DNA of 34,919 nucleotides from Burkholderiaceae bacterium (lineage in GTDB: Bacteria; Pseudomonadota; Gammaproteobacteria; Burkholderiales; Burkholderiaceae_D), in contig JAOASL010000001.1 of the NCBI GenBank assembly GCA_030158675.1, forward strand, positions 1 to 34,919. The letters are read 5' to 3'. Of this stretch, positions 14,929 through 23,312 are shown piece by piece. Position 1 is the stretch's first letter; each line of letters starts with the position of its first letter. Under the pieces are notes generated by a model, which made no database searches, had not been told where the DNA came from, and saw nothing but the letters and a program-made list of their open reading frames with translations. The translations under genes were made by a program, and so were the position numbers.

Positions 14929-14931
14929 AGC

Positions 14932-15711
14932 TCAGTGCGGCACACCGAACAGCGTGCGGAAATTGTGCGTCGTCGCTTCGGCGACTGCTGACAGCGGCAC
15001 GCCTTTCAGATCGGCGAGAAATTCCGCCACATGGCGTACGAAGCCCGGCTCATTGGTCTTGCCGCGCATCGGCACAGGCGCGAGATAAGGCGCATCGGTC
15101 TCGATCAGCATGCGCTCCAGCGGCACCGCGCGTGCGACTGCCTGCAGGTCTTTCGCACTTTTGAACGTGACGATGCCGGAAAACGAGATGTAGAAGCCCA
15201 TCGACATGGCAGCTTGCGCCACCGGCAGCGACTCGGTAAAACAATGCATCACACCGGCGACGCCACCGTCGGCGGTGCCGGCTTTTTCCTCATGCAGAAT
15301 GCGCAAAGTATCTTCTGACGCTGATCGGGTATGAATGATCAACGGTTTACGGCTTTCGCGTGATGCACGAATATGGGTACGGAAGCGCTGCCGCTGCCAC
15401 TCGAGGTCGCCACTCAGCCGGTAATAATCGAGACCGGTCTCGCCGATCGCCACAATGCGCGGGTGGGCGGCAAGCCTGACCAGCGTGTCGACATCCGGCT
15501 CTTCCGTGTCTTCATAGTCGGGATGCACGCCAACCGACGCATAGATATTCGTATGCGACTGCGCCAAAGCCAGCACTTGCGGAAATTCCGGCATCGTGAC
15601 CGACACGCAGAGGGCGTGACTGACCTGGTTCTCTTCCATCTTGCGAAGAATTTCGGGCAGCCGTTCGGACAGTTCGGGGAAGTTGATGTGGCAGTGCGAA
15701 TCGATGAACAT
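14932..15711 (-). CDS. TatD family metal-dependent hydrolase
   Basis: A 259-residue TIM-barrel hydrolase of the TatD/YcfH family. Metal ligands are visible in order: H-C-H (residues 6-8), G-E-T-G-L-D-Y (Glu about 95), I-I-H-T-R, M-H-C-F-T-E, and E-T-D-A-P-Y-L near 205-211, followed by the family's K-T-N-E-P. TatD enzymes are 3'-5' exonucleases or deoxyribonucleases; YcfH-type members have been linked to DNA repair and to D-aminoacyl-tRNA turnover, so the substrate is not certain. In Burkholderiales this gene regularly follows holB and a PilZ gene, as here. It is 83 bases downstream of pilZ and 3 bases ahead of the ankyrin gene. Confidence 0.93.
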   Translation of the reverse strand: MFIDSHCHINFPELSERLPEILRKMEENQVSHALCVSVTMPEFPQVLALAQSHTNIYASVGVHPDYEDTEEPDVDTLVRLAAHPRIVAIGETGLDYYRLSGDLEWQRQRFRTHIRASRESRKPLIIHTRSASEDTLRILHEEKAGTADGGVAGVMHCFTESLPVAQAAMSMGFYISFSGIVTFKSAKDLQAVARAVPLERMLIETDAPYLAPVPMRGKTNEPGFVRHVAEFLADLKGVPLSAVAEATTHNFRTLFGVPH

Positions 15712-15794
15712 GAAAAGCAGGATGGCAGTAGCGCTTGAATCGCGTCATTTTACGCCGGCTCTGCACCAGGCCGCCGAAATCAGGCCGCAAGCGA

Positions 15795-16169
15795 TCAGAT
15801 GGTATGGGTCGGCCGGGCCATGCCCAGGGTCGTACCGAGTAGCGCTTCGATACGCTGTTTGACACGTATGCCGCTGTCATCGGCCGGAAATTGCACGCCG
15901 ATACCGGGCGTGTGATTGTGAGAGGCACCCTCATGGGTGATCCAGGCGATGCGCCCTGCCACCGGATAGCGAGTCTCGTCCTGCATCAGGGTTAACAGAA
16001 GGAACACCTCGTCACCAATCTGGCAGCTGCGCGCTCCCGGAACAAAGATGCCGCCATTCAGCAAAAATGGCATGTACGCCGCATACAGCCCGGCGCGGTC
16101 GCGAAACGACAGTGACACCACCGACGGCCTCAGCAACTGTGCATTCTGCGAAAAGGCCGAATCCGTCAT
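15795..16169 (-). CDS. PilZ-domain protein
   Basis: A 124-residue single-domain PilZ protein. The domain core is visible: L-S-F-R-D-R-A-G-L-Y-A-A-Y, G-G-I-F-V-P, the L-L-L-T-L-M stretch and G-I-G-V-Q-F. The canonical c-di-GMP signature R-x-x-x-R ... D/N-x-S-x-x-G is not seen in clear form; the N-terminal R-P-S-V-V-S-L-S-F-R-D and G-G-I-F-V-P are only partial matches. In this it resembles Pseudomonas PilZ, which does not bind c-di-GMP and is needed for type IV pilus assembly. Location directly after holB is the same as in Pseudomonas. Binding of c-di-GMP is therefore doubtful; a pilus function is the better guess. Confidence 0.85.
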   Translation of the reverse strand: MTDSAFSQNAQLLRPSVVSLSFRDRAGLYAAYMPFLLNGGIFVPGARSCQIGDEVFLLLTLMQDETRYPVAGRIAWITHEGASHNHTPGIGVQFPADDSGIRVKQRIEALLGTTLGMARPTHTI

Positions 16170-16182
16170 GTCTTGTGTTCCT

Positions 16183-17211
16183 CTATCTGAAAAGTCCCGC
16201 GTAGTCGATCAACATCTGCTCGATGAACAGACGCGCTGACAGCGGATGATCCGCCACCGCGCGCCGTGCGCCTGCGTCACGCAGCGCCTGCTGCAAGCGC
16301 TCGGCTGGCAAGCGTGCGGCAAGCTGTGTCAGCACCTGCTGCTGATGCGGGAAGTAGCGTACTTGCGCTCCAAGCTTCAGCGACAGCATGTCGTACAGCC
16401 AGCGCTGCTGCCATGCGACCAATTGCGCGAGAGGCACTTTCTGTAGCCGCTCCGCGACGACCAGCGCCGCGCCGGCAGTCGGCTTGGCCAGCAGTGCAAG
16501 CAGTTCATCGCGCTCGGCCGCGTCGGCACCATGCGCCGCCTCGCGCGCCGCCAGCGGTGCACCGCCATGCTCGGCAAGCCAGCGCGCCGCATGCGGAACG
16601 CCTTGCGATTCGAGCCACTGCAAGGCCGCTGCGGCACTTGGAGCCGACAAGGGAAATTTTCGACAACGTGACAGGATGGTCGGCAGCAGCCGGTCAATGC
16701 GGTCAGTGACAAGCAGGAATGCCGTGTCAGGCGGCGGTTCCTCCAGTGTCTTTAGCAGTGCGTTGGCCGAAGCTGCATTCAGTGCTTCGGCCGGATACAG
16801 CAGCACGACCCGTATTCCCGAGCGGTGGGTTGATACATTCATGAACGCCGACAACGACCGTACCTGCTCGATACGGATGTCCTTTGATGGCGCTTTGCCG
16901 GATTTTTTCGTGCCGCTGTCGTCGGAGTCGGCGTCGTCTGCCACTTCGCTTTCCAACGCATTGGGGCGCACGCGTCGATAGTCCGGATGCCCATATTGTG
17001 CGAACCAGCCGCACGATTCGCACTGGCCACACGGATGTGCATCGGGCGAAGGCCGTTCGCACAGCAGGGACTCGGCGAACCGCTCAACAAACGCAACCTT
17101 GCCGGTGCCTGCCGCGCCGTGAAATAGAATCGCATGCGGCAGGCGCTCACGCATCTGCTGCAGTCGCAGCCAGTCGTCCTGCTGCCATGGGTAGATGCCC
17201 TTATCGCTCAT
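16183..17211 (-). CDS. holB: DNA polymerase III subunit delta' (HolB)
   Basis: A 342-residue clamp-loader subunit. Near the start is the nucleotide-loop relic G-A-A-G-T-G-K (about 33-39), then the zinc module C-x8-C-x-x-C-x-x-C (C-E-R-P ... C-G-Q-C-E-S-C-G). Next come A-L-N-A-A-S-A-N-A-L-L-K-T-L-E-E-P-P and the S-R-C motif (L-P-T-I-L-S-R-C), the conserved delta/gamma signature. HolB joins gamma/tau and delta to load the beta clamp on DNA. Somewhat unusual is a hydrophilic D/S/K-rich insertion (about 90-110, D-D-A-D-S-D-D-S-G-T-K-K) after the zinc region, common in related Burkholderiales. It lies 12 bases behind tmk and 13 ahead of pilZ. Confidence 0.94.
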   Translation of the reverse strand: MSDKGIYPWQQDDWLRLQQMRERLPHAILFHGAAGTGKVAFVERFAESLLCERPSPDAHPCGQCESCGWFAQYGHPDYRRVRPNALESEVADDADSDDSGTKKSGKAPSKDIRIEQVRSLSAFMNVSTHRSGIRVVLLYPAEALNAASANALLKTLEEPPPDTAFLLVTDRIDRLLPTILSRCRKFPLSAPSAAAALQWLESQGVPHAARWLAEHGGAPLAAREAAHGADAAERDELLALLAKPTAGAALVVAERLQKVPLAQLVAWQQRWLYDMLSLKLGAQVRYFPHQQQVLTQLAARLPAERLQQALRDAGARRAVADHPLSARLFIEQMLIDYAGLFR

Positions 17212-17223
17212 CGCAGCTCCGGC

Positions 17224-17832
17224 TTACAGCGAAGCGGCCAGCGCGGCCAGTTCGCAGCGCACATCGTCGATCGCCTGAGTGGAGTCAATCACGCGTATGC
17301 GCTGCGGAAAGCGCGTCGCTCGCTGCAGATAGGCTTCACGTACCTGTGTAAAGAACGCATCCTTCTCGCGCTCGAACTTGTCCGGATCGCGACTGCGATT
17401 GAGGCGCTCACGGGCCACCGCCAGCGGCACATCGAACAGCAGCGTCAGATCAGGCTGCAAGTCTGCATGCACCCATTGTTCAAGCGCTTCCAGCTTGAAC
17501 AGCGGCAGCTTGCGACCGCCCCCCTGATAAGCGAAGCTCGCATCAGTGAAACGATCGGAAATGACCCAGTGGCCGCGTTCCAGCGCCGGCTGGATCACTT
17601 GATCGATATGTTCACGCCGTGACGCGAACATCAGCAGTGCCTCGGTCTCAAGATGCATGTTCTCGTGCAGCAGCAGTTCACGCAGCTTCTCTCCGAGCGG
17701 AGTGCCGCCCGGCTCGCGTGTGGTGACCACGTGCTCGCCGCGTGCACGCAAAGCGTCCGCAAAGGCGGCGATATGGGTGGATTTGCCGGCGCCATCGACG
17801 CCTTCGAAAGTGATGAATTTGCCTCTGGCCAT
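17224..17832 (-). CDS. tmk: Thymidylate kinase
   Basis: A 202-residue dTMP kinase, of normal length. It phosphorylates dTMP to dTDP with ATP for DNA synthesis. The P-loop [11 protein letters not shown] is at residues 8-18, the [10 protein letters not shown] substrate loop at about 42-51, and [16 protein letters not shown] at about 95-110. A lid region with R-S-R-D-P-D-K-F-E follows. The frame runs on to 18102, but that part is the shadow of mltG; ATG 17832 ([10 protein letters not shown]) is the true start and is 13 bases after the mltG stop. Confidence 0.95.
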   Translation of the reverse strand: MARGKFITFEGVDGAGKSTHIAAFADALRARGEHVVTTREPGGTPLGEKLRELLLHENMHLETEALLMFASRREHIDQVIQPALERGHWVISDRFTDASFAYQGGGRKLPLFKLEALEQWVHADLQPDLTLLFDVPLAVARERLNRSRDPDKFEREKDAFFTQVREAYLQRATRFPQRIRVIDSTQAIDDVRCELAALAASL

Positions 17833-17845
17833 GAGCTTTGCGCGC

Positions 17846-18838
17846 TTACATACCGCGCTGATATCGATTGACGGCGCGATTGTGGTCTTCAAGATTGCCG
17901 GAAAATTCGCTGCGGCCATCACCGCGCGCGACGAAATAAAGATCGCTGCCGGGCGCGGGATGCAATGCCGCGTCCAGTGAACGACGTCCCGGCAGGGAAA
18001 TCGGCGTTGGCGGCAGGCCGCGTCGCGAATAGGTATTGTAGGGTGTGTCGGCCAGCAGGTCGCGCTTGCGCAAGTTGCCGTCGAAAGCCGCCCCCATTCC
18101 ATAGATCACCGTCGGATCCGTCTGCAGCGGCATGCCCAGCTTCAGACGGTTGATGAAGACCGATGCCACACGGGTGCGATCCGCCTCATGCCCGGTTTCC
18201 TTCTCGATGATGGAGGCCATGATCAGCGCCTCATAAGGACTTGCATACGGCAGGTCGATCGCGCGTTTCCCCCACGCCTCCGCGAGCATTTTCAGCATCC
18301 GCTGATGCGCTTGCTGTAGCAGCACCAGGTCACTGGTGCCGCGTTCGTATACGTAGGTATCCGGGTAAAACAGACCTTCCGGATGCAGGTAGCCGGGTGC
18401 CACCCTCTGCAACAGCACGGAATCGTCCATGCCGGCACTGTCTTGTCGCAAATAGGTCTGTCGTGCCATGCCCGTACGCATCTGCGCGAAGCTCCATCCC
18501 TCAATGATGGTCAGTGAGTCCTTGATGGTGTCGCCGCGCGCCAATGCGTCGAGCAGGCCCATCGGCGTTATTTGCGAATCGATCTGGTAACTGCCCGCAA
18601 TCACGCGCGGCGTGCCGCGTACACGCGCCAGCGCTTCCATCGGCAACGGCGACGCAGGCACGCCCGCATGGTGCAATTGTCGTAGCGCGCTGCGCAGGCT
18701 GCTGCCGGGCGCAATACTGGCCTCTAGCGGCGCAACTGCCCGCGGCATCACGGGCTGCCGCGACCAGTAAGTAAAGCCGGCTGCTGCCGTCAGCGCCAGC
18801 ACGACCAGCAAAGAAACGAATTTTCGGATGACTGCCAT
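17846..18838 (-). CDS. mltG: Endolytic murein transglycosylase MltG
   Basis: A 330-residue membrane-anchored lytic transglycosylase. It cuts nascent glycan strands and so sets their length. An N-terminal membrane segment ([16 protein letters not shown]) is followed by a LysM-like part ([14 protein letters not shown]) and the YceG catalytic domain. That domain has [10 protein letters not shown], then [10 protein letters not shown] with the catalytic Glu, [10 protein letters not shown] and a terminal Y-F-V-A-R-G-D-G. The frame reaches 18967, but that would cross into the next gene; ATG 18838 is chosen because the membrane segment follows it and TCAGGA lies just upstream. It is the first gene of the mltG-tmk-holB-pilZ-tatD-ankyrin run and is divergent from ygfZ. 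Confidence 0.93.
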   Translation of the reverse strand: MAVIRKFVSLLVVLALTAAAGFTYWSRQPVMPRAVAPLEASIAPGSSLRSALRQLHHAGVPASPLPMEALARVRGTPRVIAGSYQIDSQITPMGLLDALARGDTIKDSLTIIEGWSFAQMRTGMARQTYLRQDSAGMDDSVLLQRVAPGYLHPEGLFYPDTYVYERGTSDLVLLQQAHQRMLKMLAEAWGKRAIDLPYASPYEALIMASIIEKETGHEADRTRVASVFINRLKLGMPLQTDPTVIYGMGAAFDGNLRKRDLLADTPYNTYSRRGLPPTPISLPGRRSLDAALHPAPGSDLYFVARGDGRSEFSGNLEDHNRAVNRYQRGM

Positions 18839-18856
18839 TCCTGACCCGTGAGCTAT

Positions 18857-18886
18857 CTGACGCGTTTTTTCTCGCGCCTCTATAAT
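18857..18886 (+). promoter_or_regulatory. Sigma70-type promoter for ygfZ
   Basis: A perfect -10 box TATAAT at 18881-18886 is preceded at an 18-base spacing by CTGACG at 18857-18862, a four-of-six match to the -35 consensus. Transcription would start near 18893, 37 bases before the ygfZ start. The boxes lie within 50 bases of the mltG start on the other strand. Confidence 0.6.
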
Positions 18887-18929
18887 TTGTCCATAATGAT
18901 AGTCGTGAAATCCCTTTCCTCTCGAATTC

Positions 18930-19961
18930 ATGTCTGAATCCGCTTTATCCTGGCCTGATTTCCTCATCAGTCACGGCGCTGTGCGGGCGCCCGTCGGCTC
19001 AGCCGATATGCTGGCCTTTGCCTTGCCCGCCAGCCCGATGTCCGGATTCCTCTGCCCATTGACTCACTTCGGCGTAATCAGCGCTACCGGCGACGATGCC
19101 GAAAATTTCCTGCACAACCAGCTGACCAACGATGTGCTCGGTCTCGACGAGGCACATGCTCACCTGGCCGGATATTGTTCGCCGAAAGGCCGACTGCTGG
19201 CGACGATGATGGTCTGGAAGTCCGGGGGCGACATCCTGCTGGCGCTGCCACGCGAACTGTTACCGGCGACCTTGAAACGGCTGCAGATGTTCGTGCTGCG
19301 TGCCAAAGTTAAACTGCAGGATGCGAGCGCGGGGCTGGCGCTGCTCGGGATGGCCGCACCAACAGGCAGATTCGCCTCGCTTCCCGGCGCCGCCTGGCAG
19401 CGCAAAGCCAGCGACGACGGCACACTGATACGGGTGCCGGATGCCGGCACACTGCAGCGCGCCATCTGGGTCGGTCCGGTCGAGCAGGCGATCCCGCTCT
19501 GGCAGCGGCAAGCGGAGTCGCTCGCGCCTGCGCCGGCCTCACTGTGGCGCTGGAGCGAGATCATCGCCGGACTGCCTCAGGTCACCGAGGCGACGCGCGA
19601 ACAATTTGTGCCGCAGATGATCAACTTCGAACTGGTCGGCGGCATAAATTTCCGCAAAGGCTGTTATCCCGGCCAGGAGATTGTCGCGCGCAGCCAGTAC
19701 CTCGGCAAGCTGAAGCGCCGATCACTGCTCGCTTTCTGCACCGATGAGCGTGCTGCTGCCGGCGCTGAAGTGTTTTCGTCTGCTGATCCCGGACAACCGT
19801 GCGGCATGATCGTCAATGCAGAGCGCGGGCCGGACGAGCGTATTGCCTGTCTGGTCGAACTGAAGATGGAGCTTGCGGATACGTCGATACGGCTGCTTTC
19901 GGCCGATGGTCCGTCACTGAGCTTCGGTGAGCTTCCTTACGCGCTGTCTGCCGCGGAATGA
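18930..19961 (+). CDS. ygfZ: Folate-binding protein YgfZ (GcvT-like)
   Basis: A 343-residue protein of the GcvT/YgfZ family. YgfZ uses folate and helps build or repair certain iron-sulfur enzymes such as MiaB. The signature K-G-C-Y-P-G-Q-E is present (about 245-252) with the essential Cys; F-L-H-N-Q-L-T-N-D near 54-62 and G-Y-C-S-P-K-G-R (about 76-83) are the other conserved blocks. Length fits. There is no strong ribosome site before ATG 18930. The stop overlaps the next gene's ATG by four bases (ATGA), so ygfZ, the DUF4936 gene and the NRDE gene form an operon. Confidence 0.93.
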   Translation: MSESALSWPDFLISHGAVRAPVGSADMLAFALPASPMSGFLCPLTHFGVISATGDDAENFLHNQLTNDVLGLDEAHAHLAGYCSPKGRLLATMMVWKSGGDILLALPRELLPATLKRLQMFVLRAKVKLQDASAGLALLGMAAPTGRFASLPGAAWQRKASDDGTLIRVPDAGTLQRAIWVGPVEQAIPLWQRQAESLAPAPASLWRWSEIIAGLPQVTEATREQFVPQMINFELVGGINFRKGCYPGQEIVARSQYLGKLKRRSLLAFCTDERAAAGAEVFSSADPGQPCGMIVNAERGPDERIACLVELKMELADTSIRLLSADGPSLSFGELPYALSAAE

Positions 19962-20242
19962 CCGATGTCTTCGTGTACTACCGCGTCCGTCGCGAGCATG
20001 CCGCGCAAATGAGGCCGCGTATCTCAGTGCTGCAGGCAGCGCTGGCACAAGACTTTGACATTCATGCAGCACTGAAACGCCGCCCCGATGAAATCGACGG
20101 AATGCAGACCTGGATGGAAATCTATGCGGATGTCCCGGACGATTTTTTGCCGGCGCTGCAGCAGGCTGTTGTCGATGCCAGGCTGCCTGCTGAAGGCGAA
20201 CGGCATCTTGAAATTTTTGTGGACTTGCCAGAATGTGCCTGA
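19958..20242 (+). CDS. DUF4936 family protein
   Basis: A 94-residue protein of the DUF4936 family, which is found next to ygfZ in many betaproteobacteria. Recognisable parts are V-F-V-Y-Y-R-V, the L-x-R-R-P-D-E-I-D-G-M-Q-T-W-M-E-I-Y core and a C-terminal R-H-L-E-I-F-V. It is predicted to be a small cytoplasmic alpha/beta protein; no function is known. It starts inside the ygfZ stop (4-base overlap) and its end overlaps the NRDE gene by 10 bases. Confidence 0.88.
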   Translation: MTDVFVYYRVRREHAAQMRPRISVLQAALAQDFDIHAALKRRPDEIDGMQTWMEIYADVPDDFLPALQQAVVDARLPAEGERHLEIFVDLPECA

Positions 20243-20949
20243 TCGTTTTCGCCTGGAAGCTGGTGCCTGGATGCCCGCTGATACTGGCTGCCAATCGCGA
20301 TGAATTTTTCATTCGCCCGACGCAGCCGGCCGACTGGTGGGAAGACCAGCCGACTGTCTATGCCGGGCGCGACCTGCAGGCCGGAGGCACATGGCTGGGT
20401 GTCAACCGCGCAGGCCGCTTCGCGGGACTGACCAATATTCGCAATGGCCATGCCGCCAAACTCGACAAGCGTTCGCGTGGCGAGCTGGTGGCGGACTTCC
20501 TCCGTGAAGGTGCTGACCCGCACAGCTATCTCGAACACGTGCGCGATACTGCGAACGCTTACAACGGCTTCAACCTGATTTTCGGTGACACCGATGCTTT
20601 GTACTGGATTTCGAACGGCGCTGAGCTTGCGTTCCGCTTACTTGAGCCCGGCATCTACGGCCTGTCAAATGGTTCGCTTGATACACCGTGGCCGAAGGTG
20701 GTGCGCGCCAAAGCGCAATTCGCCAGCCTGCTATGTCAGGGAGCCCCGGACGACGCCTATTTCGAGATGCTGACCGATACGGGGCGTCCAGCGGACTGCC
20801 GGCTGCCCGACACCGGTGTCAGCCTGGAGTGGGAAAGGCTGCTGTCACCAATCTGCATCGAATCACCGGATTACGGAACGCGCGCGTCGACACTGCTGCG
20901 CGTCGGCGGATCCGGCAGCACCAGCCTTGTTGAGCGCATTGTCAGGTAA
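20233..20949 (+). CDS. NRDE (TANGO2-like) family protein
   Basis: A 238-residue protein with the family-defining N-R-D-E motif (A-A-N-R-D-E-F-F, about 19-26) and the N-terminal M-C-L-I-V-F-A-W. Also present are G-R-D-L-Q-A-G-G-T-W-L-G-V-N and G-L-S-N-G-S-L-D-T-P-W-P-K-V. The fold is Ntn-hydrolase-like with Cys2 as the possible nucleophile. Eukaryotic TANGO2 has been linked to haem trafficking and to acyl-CoA/lipid metabolism; the bacterial role is not settled. It is the last gene of the ygfZ operon. The next gene is convergent at 20971, with only 21 bases between. Confidence 0.9.
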   Translation: MCLIVFAWKLVPGCPLILAANRDEFFIRPTQPADWWEDQPTVYAGRDLQAGGTWLGVNRAGRFAGLTNIRNGHAAKLDKRSRGELVADFLREGADPHSYLEHVRDTANAYNGFNLIFGDTDALYWISNGAELAFRLLEPGIYGLSNGSLDTPWPKVVRAKAQFASLLCQGAPDDAYFEMLTDTGRPADCRLPDTGVSLEWERLLSPICIESPDYGTRASTLLRVGGSGSTSLVERIVR

Positions 20950-20970
20950 ATAACCTGGGGCAACCGTTGT

Positions 20971-21492
20971 CTAGCGGGTCAAAGCCAGACATTGATTTTT
21001 CAGGTCCTGCGAGCCAATGCTGTAACAGTAGGATCGCTCGTCCTTTACGGCAGCGAGACAGTAGTTGCGCGCATCCATGTCCCTGACCGAGTAGCAATGC
21101 GATGCCTGTCCGCGATCGCGCGCCAGACAGGCATTTTTTGCATCATCGCCCCGGATCGAATAGCAGTTCGACGATTGTCCCCGGGTGAAGGCCAGACACT
21201 GGTTTTTGAGATCGCTCTCACGAATGCTGTAGCAATGGCTGCTCTCTGATTTCAGCGTTGCGAGGCAAAAATTGCGCAGGTCCATCCCCTGAATTGCATA
21301 ACAATGCGATGTCTCGCCTTGTGCCTGTGCCAGGCACAGATTGCGGCTGTCCTGGTTGCGGATCGCATAACAATCTGATGTGCCGGCGTGCAAAGTCAAG
21401 GGCACGAAGCACAGCGTAGCCAGCATAATGATCCTTGGCAGAGTGTGCTTCCGAACCTGCGACTGACCTGGATGTTCAATACCGAATGGCAT
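20971..21492 (-). CDS. Exported protein of six cysteine-pair repeats
   Basis: A 173-residue protein I do not recognise as a named family. A hydrophobic export signal (I-I-M-L-A-T-L-C-F-V-P-L-T-L-H-A, cleavage after about residue 36) is followed almost entirely by six tandem units of 23 residues (39-61, 62-84, 85-107, 108-130, 131-153, 154-173, the last cut at 20). Each unit has the pattern S-x-C-Y-[SA]-[IV], an Asp at position 10, [RK]-N, then x-C-L-A; cysteines are at 41/53, 64/76, 87/99, 110/122, 133/145 and 156/168, always C-x11-C. Twelve cysteines in a periplasmic or surface protein point to six disulfides or metal sites. Start: ATG 21492 with GGGAGG upstream, preferred over an earlier ATG at 21525. 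Function unknown. Confidence 0.82.
   Translation of the reverse strand: MPFGIEHPGQSQVRKHTLPRIIMLATLCFVPLTLHAGTSDCYAIRNQDSRNLCLAQAQGETSHCYAIQGMDLRNFCLATLKSESSHCYSIRESDLKNQCLAFTRGQSSNCYSIRGDDAKNACLARDRGQASHCYSVRDMDARNYCLAAVKDERSYCYSIGSQDLKNQCLALTR
20974..21378 (-). repeat. Tandem 69-bp coding repeat, six units
   Basis: Within the gene above, the 23-residue units correspond to 69-base DNA units: 21378-21310, 21309-21241, 21240-21172, 21171-21103, 21102-21034 and 21033-20974. At the base level they have drifted, but the protein pattern is strict, so selection has acted on the residues rather than recent copying. Confidence 0.8.
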
Positions 21493-21557
21493 TTGCGCCT
21501 CCCTCATGAAGCACAGCCCGCACATCGACGGCTGTCGTGGTGTACGGCATCGCAGAT

Positions 21558-21980
21558 TCAGGCCTGCCGCGTCATCATCCGGTGCCGAATGCCGGCTTCC
21601 ATAAATTCGTCGCCCTCTTCGATGAATCCATGGCGGCGGTAAAAGTCCACTGCATGCGTTTGTGCGTGCAGTACCAGTTTGCCGTAGCCGAGTCGCTTCG
21701 CTTCAGCCAGCAAGGCGTTCAGCACGAACGAACCGATACCTTGTCCGCGTGCGGATTTGCGCACGGCCATCCGTCCGATATGACCATCAGGCAGCAGGCG
21801 GCCAGTTGCAACCGGCTGCCCTTCAGCATCGTAGGCGACCGCGTGGGTGCTGACTTCATCGCCCTCATCCCATTCAAGTTCGATCGGCACGCCCTGCTCG
21901 ACCACAAACACCTCGACGCGCAAGTCCTGCGCATGCTCACGCAGTCTGTCCCAGTCTCCGATGACGACCTGCATGCTCAT
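21558..21980 (-). CDS. GNAT family N-acetyltransferase
   Basis: A 140-residue acetyltransferase of the GNAT fold, similar to the ElaA-like group. The acetyl-CoA loop is clear: I-G-R-M-A-V-R-K-S-A-R-G-Q-G-I-G (about 67-82), followed by F-Y-R-R-H-G-F near 113-119 and the E-E-G-D-E-F end. The substrate is unknown. The reading frame is open to 22028, but ATG 21980 is preferred since it overlaps the stop of the thioesterase gene by four bases; ATG 21974 is two codons further on. It is the last gene of the catabolic operon. Confidence 0.88.
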   Translation of the reverse strand: MSMQVVIGDWDRLREHAQDLRVEVFVVEQGVPIELEWDEGDEVSTHAVAYDAEGQPVATGRLLPDGHIGRMAVRKSARGQGIGSFVLNALLAEAKRLGYGKLVLHAQTHAVDFYRRHGFIEEGDEFMEAGIRHRMMTRQA

Positions 21981-22414
21981 TGACCGATCGCTTGCCTCTG
22001 TTCGAACATAACCAGCCGTTCGCGCCACAGCGCAGGCACCGGCTCGCTTTTGCGTATATGGCTGTCGGCGTATACATAGATCATTTCGCCGGACACCAGC
22101 AGGTCGTCACCCTTGAAGATTTCGAGCACGAAGCGCATCGAGCTGCGCCCCAGATAGGCACAACGCACACCAATGTCGAGCAGGTCGTCGAAACGCGCCG
22201 GCGCGTGATACTCGATGGTCGCCTTGCGCGCAAACATCTCGAGCCCAGCCTCGGACTGCGCGATCACGTCCGGCAGTCCGGTCGCACGCCAGTACTCTGT
22301 AAAAGCAACGTCGAAATAATTCAGGTAATTGCCGTTGAAGACGATCGCCTGCATGTCCACTTCGGACCAGCGCACACGCAAGGTATGAAAAAAAGAAAAA
22401 TCCTGTCGAGCCAT
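21977..22414 (-). CDS. Acyl-CoA thioesterase, 4HBT (YbgC/FadM) type
   Basis: A 145-residue hotdog-fold thioesterase. The N-terminal signature V-R-W-S-E-V-D-M-Q-A-I-V-F-N-G-N-Y-L-N-Y-F matches the YbgC/FadM family, with the catalytic Asp in S-E-V-D. Such enzymes hydrolyse acyl-CoA to free acid and CoA; in beta-oxidation operons FadM-like ones remove dead-end intermediates. The open frame begins at a TTG (22423), but ATG 22414 (M-A-R-Q-D-F) is the better start. It lies 5 bases after the hydrolase gene and overlaps the GNAT gene. Confidence 0.86.
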   Translation of the reverse strand: MARQDFSFFHTLRVRWSEVDMQAIVFNGNYLNYFDVAFTEYWRATGLPDVIAQSEAGLEMFARKATIEYHAPARFDDLLDIGVRCAYLGRSSMRFVLEIFKGDDLLVSGEMIYVYADSHIRKSEPVPALWRERLVMFEQRQAIGQ

Positions 22415-22419
22415 GATGT

Positions 22420-23310
22420 TCAATGATTCAGAGAATCGGCAATCCAGCGATTTACCCGTGCAGGCTGCTCATGCACGATCCAGTGACTCGCATCGGGAAC
22501 GCGGGTGACGACCAGATCGTCGACAAAACGGTCCAGCGTATCCAGCAGCCCAGGCAACAGCGCCCGGTCCTGCTCACCCCACAGCACACGCACCGGCCGC
22601 AGCACACGGAAGCTCGCCGGGTCCAGCGAAAGTCCGGCCGCTCCCGGTTCGCCTGCTGTTGACGGATGGACGCGCGATGCGCGGTAATAGTTGACGCCGC
22701 CACGCAATCCGCGCGACCAGCACGCATGATAGCGGGCGCGGGTATCGGCATCGAACCAGCCAGGATTCTCGCCCATACCCAGCATCAGCCGCTCTGCAAC
22801 CCGGAAGTCATCTTTCACCAGCGCTTCCTCCGAGCCGGCGGCGCGCAACCAGTTCATGTATTGGCTGGCCGCCTGCTGCGCCGGATCTTTTGCCAGTCCT
22901 TCGGCGAACGGTACCGGATGCGTCGCATTGATGACCAGCAGCCGCTCGACCCGCTGCGGGTATTGGATGGCGAACTGCCACGCCAGCGCGCCGCCCCAGT
23001 CATGCGCGACGATGATGCAGCGCTCGTAGCCCAGGCTTTGGATCAATTGCCCGATGTCTTGAAGCAGATATTTTGCGCGATAGGCCGCTACTTCCGCAGG
23101 CTGGTCTGACAGATTGTAGCCGCGCAGATCCGGCGCGACCGCGAAATGCGTGTCACCGAAATGCGCAAGCTGTGCATGCCATGCATACCAGAACTCGGGA
23201 AATCCATGCAGAAAAAGCAGCAAGGGCTGACCCGCTTTGCCGGCGCACGCATAGTGCAAGCGCGTACCGTTCGGTAGTGCGGCGAAATGCTGATCGCTGA
23301 TCTGTGCCAT
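22420..23310 (-). CDS. Alpha/beta hydrolase, epoxide hydrolase type
   Basis: A 296-residue alpha/beta hydrolase. Oxyanion motif H-G-F-P-E-F-W is at residues 35-41, then P-D-L-R-G-Y-N-L-S-D, the nucleophile motif V-A-H-D-W-G-G with Asp104, and a late A-S-H-W catalytic His with an acid in G-E-Q-D-R. An Asp nucleophile followed by Trp is typical of soluble epoxide hydrolases and haloalkane dehalogenases. The Tyr residues of the cap domain (Y-H-A-C-W, N-Y-Y-R-A-S-R) favour epoxide hydrolase; haloalkane or fluoroacetate dehalogenase cannot be excluded. In the operon it would open an epoxide or hydrolyse a C-halogen or ester group of an intermediate. Two bases separate it from the preceding SDR gene. 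Confidence 0.86.
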   Translation of the reverse strand: MAQISDQHFAALPNGTRLHYACAGKAGQPLLLFLHGFPEFWYAWHAQLAHFGDTHFAVAPDLRGYNLSDQPAEVAAYRAKYLLQDIGQLIQSLGYERCIIVAHDWGGALAWQFAIQYPQRVERLLVINATHPVPFAEGLAKDPAQQAASQYMNWLRAAGSEEALVKDDFRVAERLMLGMGENPGWFDADTRARYHACWSRGLRGGVNYYRASRVHPSTAGEPGAAGLSLDPASFRVLRPVRVLWGEQDRALLPGLLDTLDRFVDDLVVTRVPDASHWIVHEQPARVNRWIADSLNH

Positions 23311-23312
23311 GT

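Noticed and set aside
20974-21378. 69-bp tandem repeat as a CRISPR array or recent duplication
   Set aside because: The units abut without spacers, lie in frame inside a coding gene and have drifted at the DNA level while the protein pattern is kept.
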